Positions 16,221-23,092 of a stretch of 64,000 bases of DNA are shown here, piece after piece. Within the stretch, counting starts at the first letter, position 1, and the number at the start of each line of letters is the position of its first letter. The notes under the pieces were generated by a model. It was not told where the DNA came from. It saw nothing but the letters and a program-made list of their open reading frames with translations, and searched no databases. Source of the stretch: JAYYZW01 sp965217605 (GTDB lineage: Bacteria; Pseudomonadota; Gammaproteobacteria; Ga0077536); the NCBI GenBank assembly GCA_965217605.1, contig CBDCJB010000007.1, positions 186,001 to 250,000 on the forward strand, read 5' to 3'. A program made the translations under genes and the position numbers.

Positions 16221-16341
16221 CGACTAAGCTCAGCGGCGTTTCGCAGCAGAATTTTCTGGAACGACAATGCGTAGCCGGAGCAAAAAAGCCCGCTGTGAAA
16301 CGTCCGCTCCAACGACTTGTTAGGTGGCAGCGTCCTGCCGG

Positions 16342-16857
16342 TCACTGCCGCTTCAGCTCGATAACTGGAATCACGCGGTCAGTGCGAGCTTGATAATCCG
16401 CGAACGGCGGCATGGCCTCACAGATCTGTTTGAACAAAGCGTCCCGATCTTCCCCGGCTGTAACCACCGCATTAGCCATAAAGGTTTCGCCATCCTTCTC
16501 CACCAACACTTCAGGGTTAGCAACCAGATTGTGATACCAGGGAGGATTGCGCTTCGCCCCTCCCATCGATGCAATGATGAGAAGGCGATCATCTACCATT
16601 TGATAGGCCAAAGGTACTGCGCGCTTATTGCCAGTTTTAGCGCCCGTAGTAGTTATGATCAATCCGGGTAAATCGTGTAGCTCGCCGGGAACTTTGCCAT
16701 TGTTTTCTCGCAGCGCCTGCATGAACATATCATTCACGCGGTTGATCTCAGATCCATCCGGGTTCCAATCCTTTGAGCCTGGACCGTTTTCGGAAATCAC
16801 CTCGGCGGTTATTCTCTGTAAATCTGCCCACGTCAACGTCCCATTCTTTTCAGTCAT
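16342..16857 (-). CDS. Ddn-like (F420/deazaflavin-type) nitroreductase-family protein
   Basis: The 171-residue product has the motif set of the deazaflavin-dependent nitroreductase/oxidoreductase family: LIITTTGAKTGNKRAVPLAY near residues 66-85 and SMGGAKRNPPWYHNLVANPEV near 97-117. In mycobacteria Ddn uses coenzyme F420H2 to reduce quinones or nitroimidazoles. Whether this host makes F420 cannot be told from the window; related proteins can bind FMN. GGAGT eight bases before the ATG supports the start. It is a single-gene cassette bounded by attC-like sites, both of which are broken by IS copies. Confidence 0.85.
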   Translation of the reverse strand: MTEKNGTLTWADLQRITAEVISENGPGSKDWNPDGSEINRVNDMFMQALRENNGKVPGELHDLPGLIITTTGAKTGNKRAVPLAYQMVDDRLLIIASMGGAKRNPPWYHNLVANPEVLVEKDGETFMANAVVTAGEDRDALFKQICEAMPPFADYQARTDRVIPVIELKRQ

Positions 16858-16965
16858 AACAAGTACTCCATGAAAGCATATGAATTGGCCTGATAGTTCC
16901 CGTGTGCACGACCTTGATCGTAGTTCGTATGATCGACGACCACTACTGCCACCTAACGACCAAGT

Positions 16966-18300
16966 CTAAGGTATCCCCACGAATGTGAGGAGAAAAGTGA
17001 TCTAAAACAGAGAGATAGCAGCGCATCGTGTTCTCTGATCCAATGATCGTTACCACACGTAACATCGGGCAGAGGAAACACGATGCGCATACTCAAAGTA
17101 TTACATAGAACCGTATTCGACTCAGTCCCTTCCATTCACCAAACCCGCGGCCGTGCATTGGCGGTAACCGTGGCGTCATTATTAGGTGGCGCCTTCCTTA
17201 CCGTAACCGCGCTCGGACGCGGACTCGATAGCGCGGCACGAACCAAACACAACATCAAACGCGTCGACCGATTAGTCTCCAACCCGCACCTACAACGTGA
17301 ACGGCTCAGCCTCTACCGGGCCTTGTGTCATCGTCTCTGCCAACACCTCCCTCAACCCGTCATCATCATCGACTGGTCCGATATCATCCAACAACAACGG
17401 ATCATGCTGATCCGTGCAGCGCTGGTCGTCGACGGGCGGGCTATCCCACTGTATGAAGCCGCCTATCCCTTAAAGCACTACAACAAACCGCGTACCCATC
17501 AGCGCTTCTTATTGGAATTGAGCACCTTGCTGCCCGCACACTGCGTCCCGATTATCGTCACTGATGCGGGCTTTCGTGGACCCTGGTTCAAGGCCGTCGA
17601 AGCGTTGGGATGGCATTGGATAGGTCGCGTGCGCAATGTCATCAATTATCGGCTTCTATCACGTAAAACCTGGCGTAAAACCACAGACCTATACTATCGC
17701 GCGCGCACTCAACCTCGTTATCTCGGCGCCGCTGAACTGTCCTCTAAATCACCCTATCTGTGTCATCTCTATCTCTACAAAAAGCGCAAGCAACATCGCA
17801 AAGCCAACCGCTCTGTCATCCACTTGGCCAAACACGGCACCAGTGAAACCTTCGCCGAACAACAACGACAACCTTGGCTCATCGCTACCAACCTGTCACC
17901 GCAATCATTCTCACCAAAACACATGATCAATCTCTACGGCAAACGCATGCAGATCGAGTTGTCTTTTCGTGACCTGAAAAGTGACCGCTTCGGCTTGGGT
18001 TTCTCGCTCACTCGAACAACGCGCATCGACCGACTCAATAGCCTGCTCCTGATCGGCACCTTGGCTACGTTATGTTTATGGTGGCTCGGTTTACTCGCGC
18101 GCGCAAAGCAATGGCATCTACACTTCCAGGCCAACACCGTCCAACATCGTAACGTGCTTTCTGCAACCTTCCTTGGCAGAGAGGTCTTGGCGCGAAACGA
18201 TTACGGCTTCAGTTTCAAAGACCTGATCCGGGCACATCGACAACTACTCGAAGCTATCGAATCCGCCCATCAACTCGACTAATTCGTGGGGATCCATCAG
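16966..18300 (+). mobile_element. IS10-like element (IS4 family), copy 2
   Basis: This 1335-bp copy has the same ends as copy 1. The flanks are CGACCAAGT on the left and CGACTAAGC on the right, so the putative 9-bp duplication has two mismatches, one of which (position 5) is shared with copy 1. The offset between copies is 2080 bp. The near identity indicates recent duplication or conversion. Confidence 0.9.
17083..18282 (+). CDS. IS10-like transposase, copy 2
   Basis: This is identical to the copy 1 transposase except for Ser in place of Asn at residue 299, one residue after the Lys298 of the Y-R-E-K motif. The 399-residue frame is intact, with Asp97, Asp161 and Glu291 all present. The N299S change comes from a single A-to-G difference in the DNA and leaves the catalytic residues unchanged. 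Confidence 0.95.
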   Translation: MRILKVLHRTVFDSVPSIHQTRGRALAVTVASLLGGAFLTVTALGRGLDSAARTKHNIKRVDRLVSNPHLQRERLSLYRALCHRLCQHLPQPVIIIDWSDIIQQQRIMLIRAALVVDGRAIPLYEAAYPLKHYNKPRTHQRFLLELSTLLPAHCVPIIVTDAGFRGPWFKAVEALGWHWIGRVRNVINYRLLSRKTWRKTTDLYYRARTQPRYLGAAELSSKSPYLCHLYLYKKRKQHRKANRSVIHLAKHGTSETFAEQQRQPWLIATNLSPQSFSPKHMINLYGKRMQIELSFRDLKSDRFGLGFSLTRTTRIDRLNSLLLIGTLATLCLWWLGLLARAKQWHLHFQANTVQHRNVLSATFLGREVLARNDYGFSFKDLIRAHRQLLEAIESAHQLD

Positions 18301-18524
18301 CGACTAAGCTAACCGGCGTTTCGCAGCAGGCTTTCTCTGGGACGAAAATGCGACGCCGGCACAAGAAAAGCCCGCTGTGAAATGTCCGGCTCAACGCCTT
18401 GTTAGGTGGCTGGGCATTTAACGAAGCCTTGGACATTTTTTCCCCGTATTTCGGCGAACGTTCAATTGCACATCGGGTGTTAATCTAACCGTCTACTTTC
18501 GACCAATCTTCCCTTTTCGTACCT

Positions 18525-19031
18525 TTAATCTGAAGTGAACCAAGGAAGAGACTCTTCATACCGAACATCTTTCGCTTCAGGATGATTCTCGATTCGAGAT
18601 GCATATTCTTTATCAGGCACGATCGGCTTGAAGATATTCCACCATTGCCGAAAACCTGGCTGCTGAATAATTGTTCCGTTCGCGTAGTCAGCAAACTGGG
18701 AGAGGTTCTCAGATCCCTTCGGGTCTATCATCCGTTGCGCTTGGCCTAACATATAGTGTCTAAGCAGCACTAGGTGAAGTCTCGATTTCTCGTGCCCAGT
18801 TAAAGATTCAAAATCGACGATACCTCGGCGCCAGATGTCTAGCATCTCTGGCTCGTTGATCTTGTAAAGGAAAGCGTTGTACTGGCCCAGAAAGCTTCGG
18901 ACAGAATCAGCTTCGTTGAGCTTATTTCCCTGGGCTACTTGCCGCGCTAGGTAGAGAATCGATGCTAATACTGCAACAACACCAATTACCTCAGCAGACG
19001 CTGAGACTGCGTCCCAATTCATGTTCGCCAT
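18525..19031 (-). CDS. cassette-encoded membrane-anchored protein of unknown function
   Basis: The start is taken at ATG 19031 (MANMNWDAVSASAEV) because AAGGGGG lies a few bases upstream; a longer frame begins at 19079. The 168-residue product has one hydrophobic helix (about residues 13-32, VIGVVAVLASILYLARQV) and a soluble remainder rich in aromatic residues (QWWNIFKPIVPDKEYASRI). Proteins of this design recur in environmental cassette arrays, but I know of no assigned function. It is the first cassette counted from the ispDF side. Confidence 0.72.
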   Translation of the reverse strand: MANMNWDAVSASAEVIGVVAVLASILYLARQVAQGNKLNEADSVRSFLGQYNAFLYKINEPEMLDIWRRGIVDFESLTGHEKSRLHLVLLRHYMLGQAQRMIDPKGSENLSQFADYANGTIIQQPGFRQWWNIFKPIVPDKEYASRIENHPEAKDVRYEESLPWFTSD

Positions 19032-19138
19032 GATGCCCCCCTTATTGTGAGTTGACAGGTGCACCATATCGACGAACAAATCCTTTCGTCAAAGGCACCT
19101 AATTTCTTCGTCTCAGGCCTTTCCAAATTGTTGTTGCC

Positions 19139-19235
19139 ACCTAACAGTTAACTAGACAGAATCCGTCTAGCGTCATAATTAGTAACACTAGTTTGATGGT
19201 GCGCCATATCGGTCAGTCGACCATCCGCCTAACGA
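19139..19235 (-). other. right boundary of the cassette array at the ispDF stop codon
   Basis: Two attC/attI-type cores, GTTAGGC (19230-19224) and GTTAGGT (19145-19139), lie 85 bp apart on the minus strand. The ispDF TAG stop is inside the first. The segment between contains the palindromes GGTCGACTGACC and CTAGAC-ggattct-GTCTAG but does not look like a standard attC. It may be a primary or secondary integration site. Confidence 0.45.
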
Positions 19236-20434
19236 GCACCAGGCGAAAGCAATTCAATTAAACACACTGCGGATGCGGCAATGCCTTCACCACGTCCGGT
19301 GAAACCCATCTGCTCGGTAGTCGTGGCCTTAATGTTGACCGCGTCGACGGCGAGATCCATATCGGCCGCGACGTTGTCACACATGGTCTTCACACGTGGC
19401 GCGATCTTCGGCTGTTCGGCGATCAAAGTCGCATCGACGTTGCAAATGACGTAACCCGATTGCTGCAACAATTCGCTGACCTGCCGTAACAGCTCACGAC
19501 TGCTGATACCAGCATACGCGGGATCCGAATCCGGAAAGTGGCGCCCTATGTCACCGAGCGCGGCCGCGCCTAATAGCGCGTCGCAAATCGCGTGCAGCAA
19601 CACGTCGCCATCGGAATGGGCGGCGAGCCCATGATCGAACGGGATCTCGACACCGCCTAGCACGACATGGTCACCGCTGGTGAAGCGGTGCGCGTCGTAA
19701 CCCTGGCCTATTCTCATCGTGCCTCCACCTCCCACGCGTTCCTGCGCCTGCATGATCGATTCAGCGAGCTCCAGATCCTCGCGGTGCGTGATCTTGATGT
19801 TGTCGCCGTGTCCATGGACGAGCTTGGGACGCACGCCGCTGCGTTCCATCGACTGTGCTTCATCGGTCACGATGAGATCCGCGTCGAGCGCCGACTCGAT
19901 GGCGTTGCGGAGCGGGCCCAACTGGAACAATTGCGGCGTCAACGCCCGCCACATAGCGGTTCGATCGACCGTGTCGGTGATGCGATCGTCCGCGTCACCC
20001 CGCTTGAGGGTGTCGCGCACGGGCAGGCCGAGGATGGCACCGGGCTCGCCATCCGCCACCGCTGCGATCATCCGATCGATGTCGCTCGCGCGTAAACACG
20101 GACGCGCGGCGTCGTGCACCATGACCCAGGCCGAGTTCGGCGCGCGCTCGCACAACCATTCGAGACCGGCGAGCACGGAATGGCAGCGCTCGGCGCCGCC
20201 GTGGACCGTTGCCATGTTCGAGGGTAGACCGCCGGCCAGCTTTTCAAAGTGCGTGTCGTCCGCTGCAATCGCGACCACAACTTGCGCGATTCTTTGATGG
20301 TTGGCGAGTCGCGTCAGCGTATGTTCTAGCACGGTGCGGCCGTTCAGCGGGAGGTATTGTTTCGGGATGTCGTTTCCGAAGCGTTCTCCTTTGCCGGCTG
20401 CGGGGACGACTGCGTAGAGGTTATCCTCGTTCAC
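19229..20434 (-). CDS. ispDF: bifunctional IspD/IspF fusion (MEP pathway)
   Basis: One 401-codon frame joins two enzymes of non-mevalonate isoprenoid synthesis. Residues 1-232 are IspD, the 4-diphosphocytidyl-methylerythritol synthase (VVPAAGKGERFGNDIPKQYL, VHDAARPCL). Residues 240-401 are IspF, the MECDP synthase (RIGQGYDAHRF metal site, HSDGDVLLHAICDALLGA, TTTEQMGFTGRGEG). The linker GGGG is encoded by GGAGGTGGAGG, a doubled ribosome-binding sequence 4 bases before ATG 19717, so free IspF may also be made. Gammaproteobacteria usually have two separate genes here. ftsB lies upstream, the usual neighbour; the cassette array follows immediately downstream. Confidence 0.95.
   Translation of the reverse strand: MNEDNLYAVVPAAGKGERFGNDIPKQYLPLNGRTVLEHTLTRLANHQRIAQVVVAIAADDTHFEKLAGGLPSNMATVHGGAERCHSVLAGLEWLCERAPNSAWVMVHDAARPCLRASDIDRMIAAVADGEPGAILGLPVRDTLKRGDADDRITDTVDRTAMWRALTPQLFQLGPLRNAIESALDADLIVTDEAQSMERSGVRPKLVHGHGDNIKITHREDLELAESIMQAQERVGGGGTMRIGQGYDAHRFTSGDHVVLGGVEIPFDHGLAAHSDGDVLLHAICDALLGAAALGDIGRHFPDSDPAYAGISSRELLRQVSELLQQSGYVICNVDATLIAEQPKIAPRVKTMCDNVAADMDLAVDAVNIKATTTEQMGFTGRGEGIAASAVCLIELLSPGAR
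19715..19733 (-). promoter_or_regulatory. internal ribosome-binding site and start codon for IspF inside ispDF
   Basis: On the minus strand GGGAGGTGGAGG (19733-19722) precedes CACG and ATG (19717-19715), the first codon of the IspF domain. It is a stronger ribosome-binding site than most in the window and at the same time encodes the linker of the fusion. Confidence 0.6.
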
Positions 20435-20440
20435 GCTTGG

Positions 20441-20525
20441 AACCTATATCGAGATAATTTGCGTGTGCGTTGCGCTCTGATACGAGCAGAGTGTAACTCT
20501 TCGGGGCGCCGGTAATTTTCGTGCA
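20441..20525. repeat. degraded TAG-palindrome element
   Basis: AACCTATATCGAGATAAT followed by TGCGTGTGCGTTGCGC matches the left part of the element at 58995-59263, and GTAATTTTCGTGCATTTC matches its internal ACTATTTTCGCGCATTTC. The middle and right arm are missing. It fills the gap between ftsB and ispDF. Confidence 0.55.
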
Positions 20526-20554
20526 TTTCGGGGATGTTCGTTCCTTCTCGGCAT

Positions 20555-20588
20555 GATCCCGGATTACGCTTCGCTCCATCCGGGCTAC
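20555..20588. repeat. REP-like repeat, single copy
   Basis: GATCCCGGATTACGCTTC and GCTCCATCCGGGCTACG make one unit of the repeat also found at 807-879, 3035 and 27726. It lies between the ftsB stop and ispDF. Confidence 0.8.
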
Positions 20589-20653
20589 GTCCTACGTCCC
20601 TGCCGGCCGGCGGCTCCAATCCATACGTCCGGGGCCCATCACGTCAAACCTGC

Positions 20654-20974
20654 TCATTCCCCGGCGGCTGCGTCCACGCCCGCGTGCCCGGATGTAGCGT
20701 CGGGCGGGTCCATTAGCCGAAAGAAGACTTCGCCTTGCTTGATCATACCCATCTCGCTGCGCGCGCGTTCTTCAATTGCTTCTAGTCCCTGCTTGAGGTC
20801 CATGACCTCGGCCGCGAGCGCGCGGTTGCGTTCCTCGAGTTGGGCTATCTCGTTGCGCTGTTCCGCAACCGCTTCCTTGAGCCGCTCGACGTCGTGGATA
20901 CCACCGCGTCCGAACCACAATAAACATTGCAGGTACAACGTTACGAGCAGGAGGATTACGATGACGACACGCAC
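20654..20974 (-). CDS. ftsB: cell division protein FtsB
   Basis: The 106-residue bitopic protein has an N-terminal membrane helix (residues 2-22, RVVIVILLLVTLYLQCLLW) followed by a coiled coil (about 28-70, EAVAEQRNEIAQLEERNRAL) and a short C-terminal tail. FtsB joins FtsL and FtsQ in the divisome and signals to FtsWI in the periplasm. Position directly after eno and before ispD is the standard gammaproteobacterial order. Confidence 0.92.
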   Translation of the reverse strand: MRVVIVILLLVTLYLQCLLWFGRGGIHDVERLKEAVAEQRNEIAQLEERNRALAAEVMDLKQGLEAIEERARSEMGMIKQGEVFFRLMDPPDATSGHAGVDAAAGE

Positions 20975-20987
20975 GCCGGGCCGTCCG

Positions 20988-22277
20988 TCAGGGATTCCTC
21001 AGTTGTTGAAACGCCTTACGCCCGGGATAGCTGGCACGGTCACCCAGCAGGTGCTCGATCACCAGGAGCCGATTGTATTTCGCGATTCTGTCGGAACGCG
21101 ACATCGAACCCGTCTTGATCTGTCCGGTGCAGTAGGCTGTAGCGATATCCGCGATGGTCGCATCTTCCGTTTCGCCCGAGCGGTGGGAAACGACCGTCGT
21201 GTAACTGGCTGAATGCGCGAGCTCGATCGCCGCAAAGGTTTCAGTCAGGGTGCCGATCTGGTTGACCTTAATGAGGATCGAATTGGCGACACCCATGTCG
21301 ATGCCGCGCTGTAGCGTCGCGGTATCCGTTACAAACAGATCGTCGCCCACGAGTTGCACCTGCGCGCCCATGACGTCGGTCATGTGCTTCCATCCGTCCC
21401 AATCGTTCTGATCCATGCCGTCCTCGATGCTGATGATCGGATAGCGTTCGGTCCACGCCGCGAACATCTCGACCATGCCGCGTGCGTCGAGCCGGCGATT
21501 CTCGGATGCGAGCAGGTACTCACCGTCTGCGTAGAATTCGGAGCTCGCGACGTCGAGCCCGAGCGCGATGTCCTCGCCGAGCCGGTACCCCGCTTTGTCG
21601 ATCGCGCGCACGATGAGCTCGAGCGCCGCTTCATTGGACGGCAGATCGGGCGCGAAGCCACCTTCGTCGCCGACCGCCGTACTGGCGCCGTCGGCGTTCA
21701 ACAGCGTTTTCAGCGCGTGGAATATCTCGGCGCCGTACCGCAGCGCCTCACGGAAGCTCGGCGCGCCGACCGGCAGGATCATGAACTCCTGCAGGTCGAC
21801 GTTGTTGTTGGCGTGCGCGCCGCCGTTAATCACGTTCATCATCGGCACCGGCAGGACGTATGCGTCCCGTTCCGCGAAGATTTGAAACAACGGCTCGCCA
21901 CGTGCCGCTGCCGCGGCGTGGGCCACGGCCATCGAGACCGCGAGCATCGCGTTCGCACCCAATGCCGATTTATTGGGCGTGCCGTCGAGGTCGATCATGG
22001 TGCGATCGATCGCGTCCTGTGCGCTGACGTCCAGCCCCTGCAACGCAGCGGCGATGCGCTGATTGACATTGCCGACCGCCTTTTCCACGCCTTTGCCCAG
22101 ATAGCGCGCCGGATCCCCGTCGCGCATCTCGAGCGCCTCGCGCTCGCCCGTCGATGCGCCGGACGGCACGGCGGCCGAGCCCGTGTGACCGGATTCGGTG
22201 GTGACCTCGGCACGCACCGTGGGGTTACCGCGTGAATCGATGATCTCGAGTGCCGATACGCTCGCGATCTTCGCCAT
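20988..22277 (-). CDS. eno: enolase
   Basis: Enolase interconverts 2-phosphoglycerate and phosphoenolpyruvate. The 429-residue product has the conserved SALEIIDSRGNPT start, GGAHANN substrate loop, the ISIEDGMDQNDWDG metal site and the signature LIKVNQIGTLTET. The ATG at 22277 is chosen as it begins MAKIASVSALEI and shares one base with the kdsA stop (TGATG). It lies in a pyrG-kdsA-eno-ftsB series. Confidence 0.98.
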   Translation of the reverse strand: MAKIASVSALEIIDSRGNPTVRAEVTTESGHTGSAAVPSGASTGEREALEMRDGDPARYLGKGVEKAVGNVNQRIAAALQGLDVSAQDAIDRTMIDLDGTPNKSALGANAMLAVSMAVAHAAAAARGEPLFQIFAERDAYVLPVPMMNVINGGAHANNNVDLQEFMILPVGAPSFREALRYGAEIFHALKTLLNADGASTAVGDEGGFAPDLPSNEAALELIVRAIDKAGYRLGEDIALGLDVASSEFYADGEYLLASENRRLDARGMVEMFAAWTERYPIISIEDGMDQNDWDGWKHMTDVMGAQVQLVGDDLFVTDTATLQRGIDMGVANSILIKVNQIGTLTETFAAIELAHSASYTTVVSHRSGETEDATIADIATAYCTGQIKTGSMSRSDRIAKYNRLLVIEHLLGDRASYPGRKAFQQLRNP

Positions 22278-23092
22278 CACGCCGCGCGCTTGACGGTCCG
22301 GTCGAGTGATTGCAGGGTCGTCAACAACGCCTTCATGTCCGCCAACGGCCAGGCGTTGGGCCCGTCGCTGAGCGCCTGATCGGGATCGGGATGCGTTTCC
22401 ATGAACAGGCCCGCGACGCCCACGGCGACCGCCGCACGCGCGAGTGTCGGCACGAATTCCCGTTCGCCGCCCGACGCCGTACCCTGTGCACCCGGCAGCT
22501 GTACCGAATGGGTTGCGTCGAACACCACCGGGCACTGCGTTTCGCGCATGATGACGAGCGAACGCATGTCCGATACCAAGTAGTTGTACCCGAAGGCGGT
22601 GCCGCGCTCACACACCATGATGGCTTCGTTGCCTACCGCGCGCGCCTTGTCGACGACCTGCCCCATGTCCCACGGCGCGAGGAACTGCGCCTTCTTGATG
22701 TTCACGGGCTTGCCCTGGCGGGCGACGTTCTGGATGAAGTTCGTCTGGCGGCATAAGAACGCCGGCGTCTGCAGCACGTCCACTACCGCGGCCACCTCGT
22801 CCAACGGTGAATCTTCGTGCACGTCGGTCAGCACCGGCACACCGACCTCATCACGTACGCGTTCCAGTATCCGCAGTCCCTCTTCCACGCCTAGGCCGCG
22901 AAAACTCTCGTGTGAAGTCCGATTGGCTTTGTCGTAGGAAGCCTTGAAGACGAAGGGGATGTCGAGCGCTTGGGTGGTCTCCGCAAGCGTCGCCGCGGTC
23001 TCCATCACCACCGCCTCACTCTCGACGACGCAGGGGCCCGCGATTAAGAAGAAAGCTTGAGTGAGACCCACCTCATAGTCACACAAGCGCAT
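22277..23092 (-). CDS. kdsA: 3-deoxy-8-phosphooctulonate synthase
   Basis: KdsA condenses arabinose 5-phosphate and PEP to KDO-8-phosphate for lipopolysaccharide. The 271-residue frame starts at ATG 23092 (MRLCDYEVGLTQAFFLIAGPC), which gives the N-terminus typical of the family and places the start 14 bp inside the pyrG end. Motifs include FKASYDKANRTS, CRQTNFIQNVA, KKAQFLAPWDM and ETHPDPDQALSDG. It shares one base with the following eno. Confidence 0.96.
   Translation of the reverse strand: MRLCDYEVGLTQAFFLIAGPCVVESEAVVMETAATLAETTQALDIPFVFKASYDKANRTSHESFRGLGVEEGLRILERVRDEVGVPVLTDVHEDSPLDEVAAVVDVLQTPAFLCRQTNFIQNVARQGKPVNIKKAQFLAPWDMGQVVDKARAVGNEAIMVCERGTAFGYNYLVSDMRSLVIMRETQCPVVFDATHSVQLPGAQGTASGGEREFVPTLARAAVAVGVAGLFMETHPDPDQALSDGPNAWPLADMKALLTTLQSLDRTVKRAA

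Larger units (their letters stand above)
14871..16325 (-). other. attC-like site split by IS10-like copy 1
   Basis: The two parts are 16221-16325 (minus strand beginning ACCTAACAAGTCG, with CACAGCGGGC and GCTGCGAAACGCCGC arms) and 14871-14885 (ending CGTTAGAT). They are separated by the 1335-bp IS. When joined they make an attC-like palindrome of about 110 bp following the Ddn-like gene. Interruption between the arms and the R' core should abolish folding and recombination at this site. Confidence 0.68.
16951..18407 (-). other. attC-like site split by IS10-like copy 2
   Basis: The parts are 18301-18407 (minus strand beginning ACCTAACAAGGCGTTGAG, with CAGCGGGCTTTTC and GAAAGCCTGCTG arms) and 16951-16965 (ending TCGTTAGGT). 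Without the IS they form an attC-like palindrome of about 113 bp after the right-most cassette gene. The interruption falls at the same site as in the neighbouring attC. Confidence 0.68.
12142..19145 (-). mobile_element. integron gene-cassette array without integrase in view
   Basis: Several imperfect palindromes of about 107-122 bp (after removing the IS copies) start with RYYYAAC-type cores (ATCTAACAAGG, ACCTAACAAGG on the minus strand) and end with GTTRRRY (GTTAGGC, GTTAGAT, GTTAGGT). Each lies at the 3' end of a minus-strand gene, which is the cassette order of integrons. The cassettes from right to left are a membrane protein, a Ddn-like reductase, an antitoxin-toxin pair and a second membrane protein. 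No integrase gene lies in or next to it, so it fits a cluster of attC sites lacking integrase. Base composition is lower in GC than both flanks. Confidence 0.75.

Noticed and set aside
12142..19235. Integron integrase gene in the array
   Set aside because: No frame has tyrosine recombinase motifs; all frames over 150 codons are accounted for by cassettes or transposases.
21354..22235. 293-codon frame on the plus strand opposite eno
   Set aside because: Antisense shadow of enolase with no recognisable motif.
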